64,000 bases of DNA from NCBI GenBank assembly GCA_964019155.1, contig OZ025242.1:2989018-3053017 (forward strand), given 5' to 3'. The notes under the pieces are model-generated. The model saw only the letters and a program-made list of their open reading frames with translations. It had not been told where the DNA came from and searched no databases. The stretch's first letter is position 1; every line of letters begins with the position of its first letter. Positions 60,961 to 64,000 of the stretch are shown piece after piece. This DNA comes from Osedax fenrisi. Lineage: Eukaryota > Annelida > Polychaeta > Sabellida > Siboglinidae. A program made the position numbers and the translations under genes.

Positions 60961-61262
60961 ATACGAACAACAACAACAACAACAGAGGCCACCTATAATC
61001 CGATACCGCGTTACCCGATAGGGGCGTCACTCTATTATCTAATTGTTTGTGTTGCGTAATCGATGAGTGTGCGCGACGCGACGGGGCGCCCTAACACGTG
61101 ACTACGTTATATCATTAGTCACGAGGATAAATATAGATATGGATGGAGAGAGAAAGGTAGCGATATCAGGAGAGTTAGAGGAGAGGAGATGTAGAGAGAC
61201 GGAGATAGTGAGGTTGAGAGAGATATATAGAGAATGGAGAAAGAAAGAGATAAATATATAGT
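60961..61262. other. CpG-richer unique segment
   Basis: After a CAA repeat, 61000-61110 is CpG-rich (GATACCGCGTTACCCGATAG, GTGTGCGCGACGCGACGGGG) and includes AACACGTGACT. A GA-rich run follows at 61141-61255. It resembles the 11.8-12.1 kb block in composition. I cannot support a gene. Confidence 0.4.
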
Positions 61263-61714
61263 GAAACAAAAAACAATATAACGAGCGAAATAGTAGTATT
61301 TTAGTTTATTAAAGATTTCTTCAACATATTTTTAAATTATATGATAACTATTAAATTTGAAATAAAATATGATTTCATATTTCTTAACGATACATTACAT
61401 ATGGTTTCAATTCATCTACAATACATTGCATACTTCGTGGTATTACTATCAACTTAAACTTATGTCTGATCAACTGTGATACTTTATGATTGTGAAATAC
61501 GAACTCTTACCGTATAGTTTATAGACCTACACTGCAGGATCCAAGCTATGGAAATGAGAATTCTCATAAACTTAAGTTACCGAAGATTATTTAATATGCG
61601 TTATACTGAATAAATAATTATCGATAATACGTTGTTCCATATGAAAATCTACTGGGAAAAATCTTCAATTACCGACCCCACTCGTATCTCAGTAACTATA
61701 AGAGATATCATAAC

Positions 61715-61716
<2 letters not shown>
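61263..61716. other. AT-rich stretch, nothing recognised
   Basis: No frame, TIR or RNA signature is visible. Confidence 0.6.

Positions 61717-61717
<1 letters not shown>

Positions 61718-61774
<57 letters not shown>
61718..61774. repeat. (TA)n microsatellite
   Basis: A pure TA run of about 55 bp adjoining a truncated transposon. Confidence 0.96.
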
Positions 61775-61775
<1 letters not shown>

Positions 61776-61787
61776 AGAGGCCATATA

Positions 61788-62305
61788 AATCCCTAATACG
61801 GACACTTTAGATATCTTAATACGGACACCCTATAAACAATCAGCGAGTAGATTGTGAACTATTCTAATTGTCATAAAAATCCTGTGCGTTATAATATTAA
61901 TACCACCAATAAAGCTAAATCTAAAAATATTATTATTTAGATACTTAACTTGTATCATTATTTAAAAAAATAATAAAAATAAATTAATTAATTACTAATT
62001 AAATTATATTAAATTATTCCTAAAATTAATTATAAATGATGTAATTGTAATATATTTGATTGTTTCATCAATAATATATAATTTATCTAGTGGTATAGTG
62101 GGTGTCCGACGGACACTGTCCGTATTATAATACATGTGTAACACTCCCGTTATCTATTGAATAAAAAGATTAAATAACATTTTAAAATCACAATAATATC
62201 TAAAATTATATAATATTAATATATTGTAATTTTTGAATAACAATATTTAGTCATAAACTGTTAAGACCATTAATTGTTAAAGTTCCGTATTCTGTTAATT
62301 TCCCC
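61788..62305. mobile_element. GTCCGTATT element, copy 3 (inverted, half)
   Basis: The reverse complement of the left half of copies 1 and 2, ending at GTTAATTTCCCC before TA (62306-62307). It starts inside the element at CCCTAATACGGACAC, so the right half is gone. It contains GTGTCCGACGGACACTGTCC, a partly palindromic block also found near 6365. Confidence 0.8.
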
Positions 62306-62307
62306 TA

Positions 62308-63006
62308 CATATTAATATTAATAAAACTTTAATTCAATAATATATGAATTGATTACGTTTTTTAATTCATTAAATATATTGATACATGCTATTTTGATTA
62401 GATATTATAGCAGCATCATTATACCCATCTCACGTATTTTAGGTGTTCGGTAATTGGAGAAGAGGGTTTGTATTATGCACGTTTATCCAATTACCGTCCC
62501 ATCATCTATTGTTGTCAATGAAATTGTAACGAAAATTCAACAAATAATGATGTATTGCAATAATATTATTCTAATTTCAGAAATTTAAATAAATATATTG
62601 AATATTGATGTGTATTACATATATTCATTACATAGTCGGTAATAAAGACTTTCCCGTATCAATCGTCAATAAAAAATATACAATTGTATAGTCAAGTTAT
62701 GATATAATGATGCATCATCGAAAAGTTGCATACACGGTACTGTCAGAGATTCTAGAAGGTATAGTAGTTAGCCTATAGTAGTCGGCGAAAACAATAGAAA
62801 AACACCATCAAAGATTAGTAGTCAACTCTGAACGCTACCTAATTTATAAACTAGCAGGGGAACGACTAATTTGATGTAATGATATCTTATAAGAAATATA
62901 CTATTTATAGAATTATATATATATTTATTCCGAGAAATATTATGCGTGATATTTGCCCTTAAAAGTGTATTTTCGATGTGCATATTAACATGTATTAGAC
63001 ATGTGA
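62308..63006. other. AT-rich stretch, nothing recognised
   Basis: No supported gene or repeat is visible. Confidence 0.6.
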
Positions 63007-64000
63007 ATGAATGAATGAATGAATGAATTTTATTTACCGAATATTTGCTATAATAATCGGAGGGATACCCAGAAGCTATATTTAGCTTATACTAAGGATA
63101 TCCTTAATAAAATAATAATAATAATAATAGTAGTAGTAATAGTATAATGGTAATAGTCGAGATATGATAATATATCTTATATCGATAATGAAGTCACATA
63201 ACGTAACATAATATGTAAAGTGATATAGATACATGCACGCAGCCATGCAAGTAACGGACCTTGAGGAATTGCCAAACCAAACCATGCGAGAAGTCTCGGG
63301 TTGGTCAGGCACATATTGGTTGGTCAGGCCCTGGGTTGTTAAATCCATAAATTGTAATGTTTTGTTGACATAATCGTCACATGATCAATTAGACAATATC
63401 CCCTGGCAATCACAAACAAGCTACATGCATATCTCTACGCACTATTCAAATACGTACATACCAAAAAATAAAAATAAATCATACTTATAAGTAATAATAA
63501 ATAATACAGTGAGTAAGCAAACTCAATTACTCAAATAACTCAAATACTCAACATGATTACGAAAAAAGTTTGATATAATAAAATGTATATAAATAATTTT
63601 AATAAAATAATAAAGGGTAATAAATGGACAAATGACTTTTCCATTCCAAGCTGCATTGACTCTGAGCTTGGATATTGAGATCGTGTAGGATCTGGTGAAT
63701 AATATAATGTTAGAATATAAAACCTGTATATATTAGATTCTTAATTTTAATACAAAATTGTTTAAATGTAATATTACTATAAATAGATTTTAAAGACATT
63801 GGAAGATTGTTCAGGCATCTAGGTCCATTATTTGTTATATTAAATTGTTTACAATTATTTTTTGCAAAAGGGTTTATAAATCTATAAGAATCTCGCATGT
63901 TATATTTTGAATAATATCTTATGAAAAAATTAGTAAGTCTTTGAGGGATCATACCTTTTATAACTCTGAACATGAATTTACATGTATTAACAAATAGTAG
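63007..64000 (-). pseudogene. LINE 3' end: ORF2 C-terminus, 3' UTR and (TTCA)n tail, runs off the window
   Basis: On minus from the window edge, the frame reads FMFRVIKGMIPQRLTNFFIR, RFINPFAKNNCKQFN and NNGPRCLNNLPMSLKSIYSN and stops at 63710. The GPRxxNNLPxSLKS block is the CR1/Jockey-group C-terminus, with W replaced by L in the usual RYWNNLP position. A 3' UTR of about 600 bp leads to (TGAA)n at 63007-63027 on plus, read as the 3' tail. The small minus frame at 63082-63348 lies in this UTR and is not counted as a gene. The 5' part lies beyond the window. Confidence 0.8.

Overview
The window looks like AT-rich, repeat-dominated nuclear DNA from an animal, probably an invertebrate; I cannot name the species. 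The evidence is the mobile-element set. There are several non-LTR retrotransposons of the CR1/Jockey/L2 group with apurinic endonuclease and YADD reverse transcriptase, a degenerate RTE-like reverse transcriptase, a tRNA-derived SINE, a hAT-like family with an exact 8-bp target duplication, and several TIR elements. I find no intact host protein-coding gene, no rRNA operon and no convincing functional tRNA gene. The longest open frames, 4 kb and 48 kb apart in the window, come from satellites whose unit length is a multiple of three.

1-13.4 kb is the satellite-rich and CpG-richer part. It holds a 124-bp higher-order array (1-1040), a 33-bp minisatellite (3.1-4.86 kb), trinucleotide runs, a 32-bp satellite of about 109 copies (7.28-10.77 kb), an 11-bp array (11.3 kb), a CpG-rich block (11.8-12.1 kb), a SINE (12.25 kb), a possible 5S-related stretch (12.6 kb) and nine CACGTG boxes at exactly 19-bp spacing (13.2-13.4 kb).

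13.4-29 kb is AT-rich with scattered old insertions. These are a TAA-flanked foldback element (14.1 kb), a second SINE (15.85 kb), an RTE-like pseudogene (16.5-17.7 kb), a TA-flanked element with repeated GTCCGTATT motifs (19.4 kb), three stacked LINE 3' ends (21.5-23.0 kb), a small foldback (24.2 kb), a degenerate tandem element (24.95-27.4 kb), and a LINE C-terminus followed by a solo hAT end (28.56-29.04 kb).

29.3-49.6 kb is the most informative part. The 3' two-thirds of a fairly young LINE lies on the minus strand at 29.5-31.89 kb. Its missing 5' third (ORF1 plus the endonuclease) lies on the same strand, in the correct order, at 48.24-49.62 kb. The 16.35 kb between them begins and ends with related inverted termini and TGCGCA-rich subterminal repeats, so I read it as one insertion into the LINE. 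Inside that block are a 461-bp TIR element, a 282-bp tandem array, degenerate 1.3-kb repeats, a foldback element, a complete hAT-like element with target duplications, and an L2-like LINE fragment.

49.6-64 kb holds a second, inverted hAT copy that itself contains a 37-bp TIR-to-TIR mini-insertion, a decayed full-length LINE (53.0-56.75 kb) with a nested insertion, two GGGTAC-rich MITEs, two more GTCCGTATT elements, and LINE 3' fragments running to the window edge. The nesting gives a relative order of insertion events. Most (AT)n tracts sit at or inside mobile-element ends.
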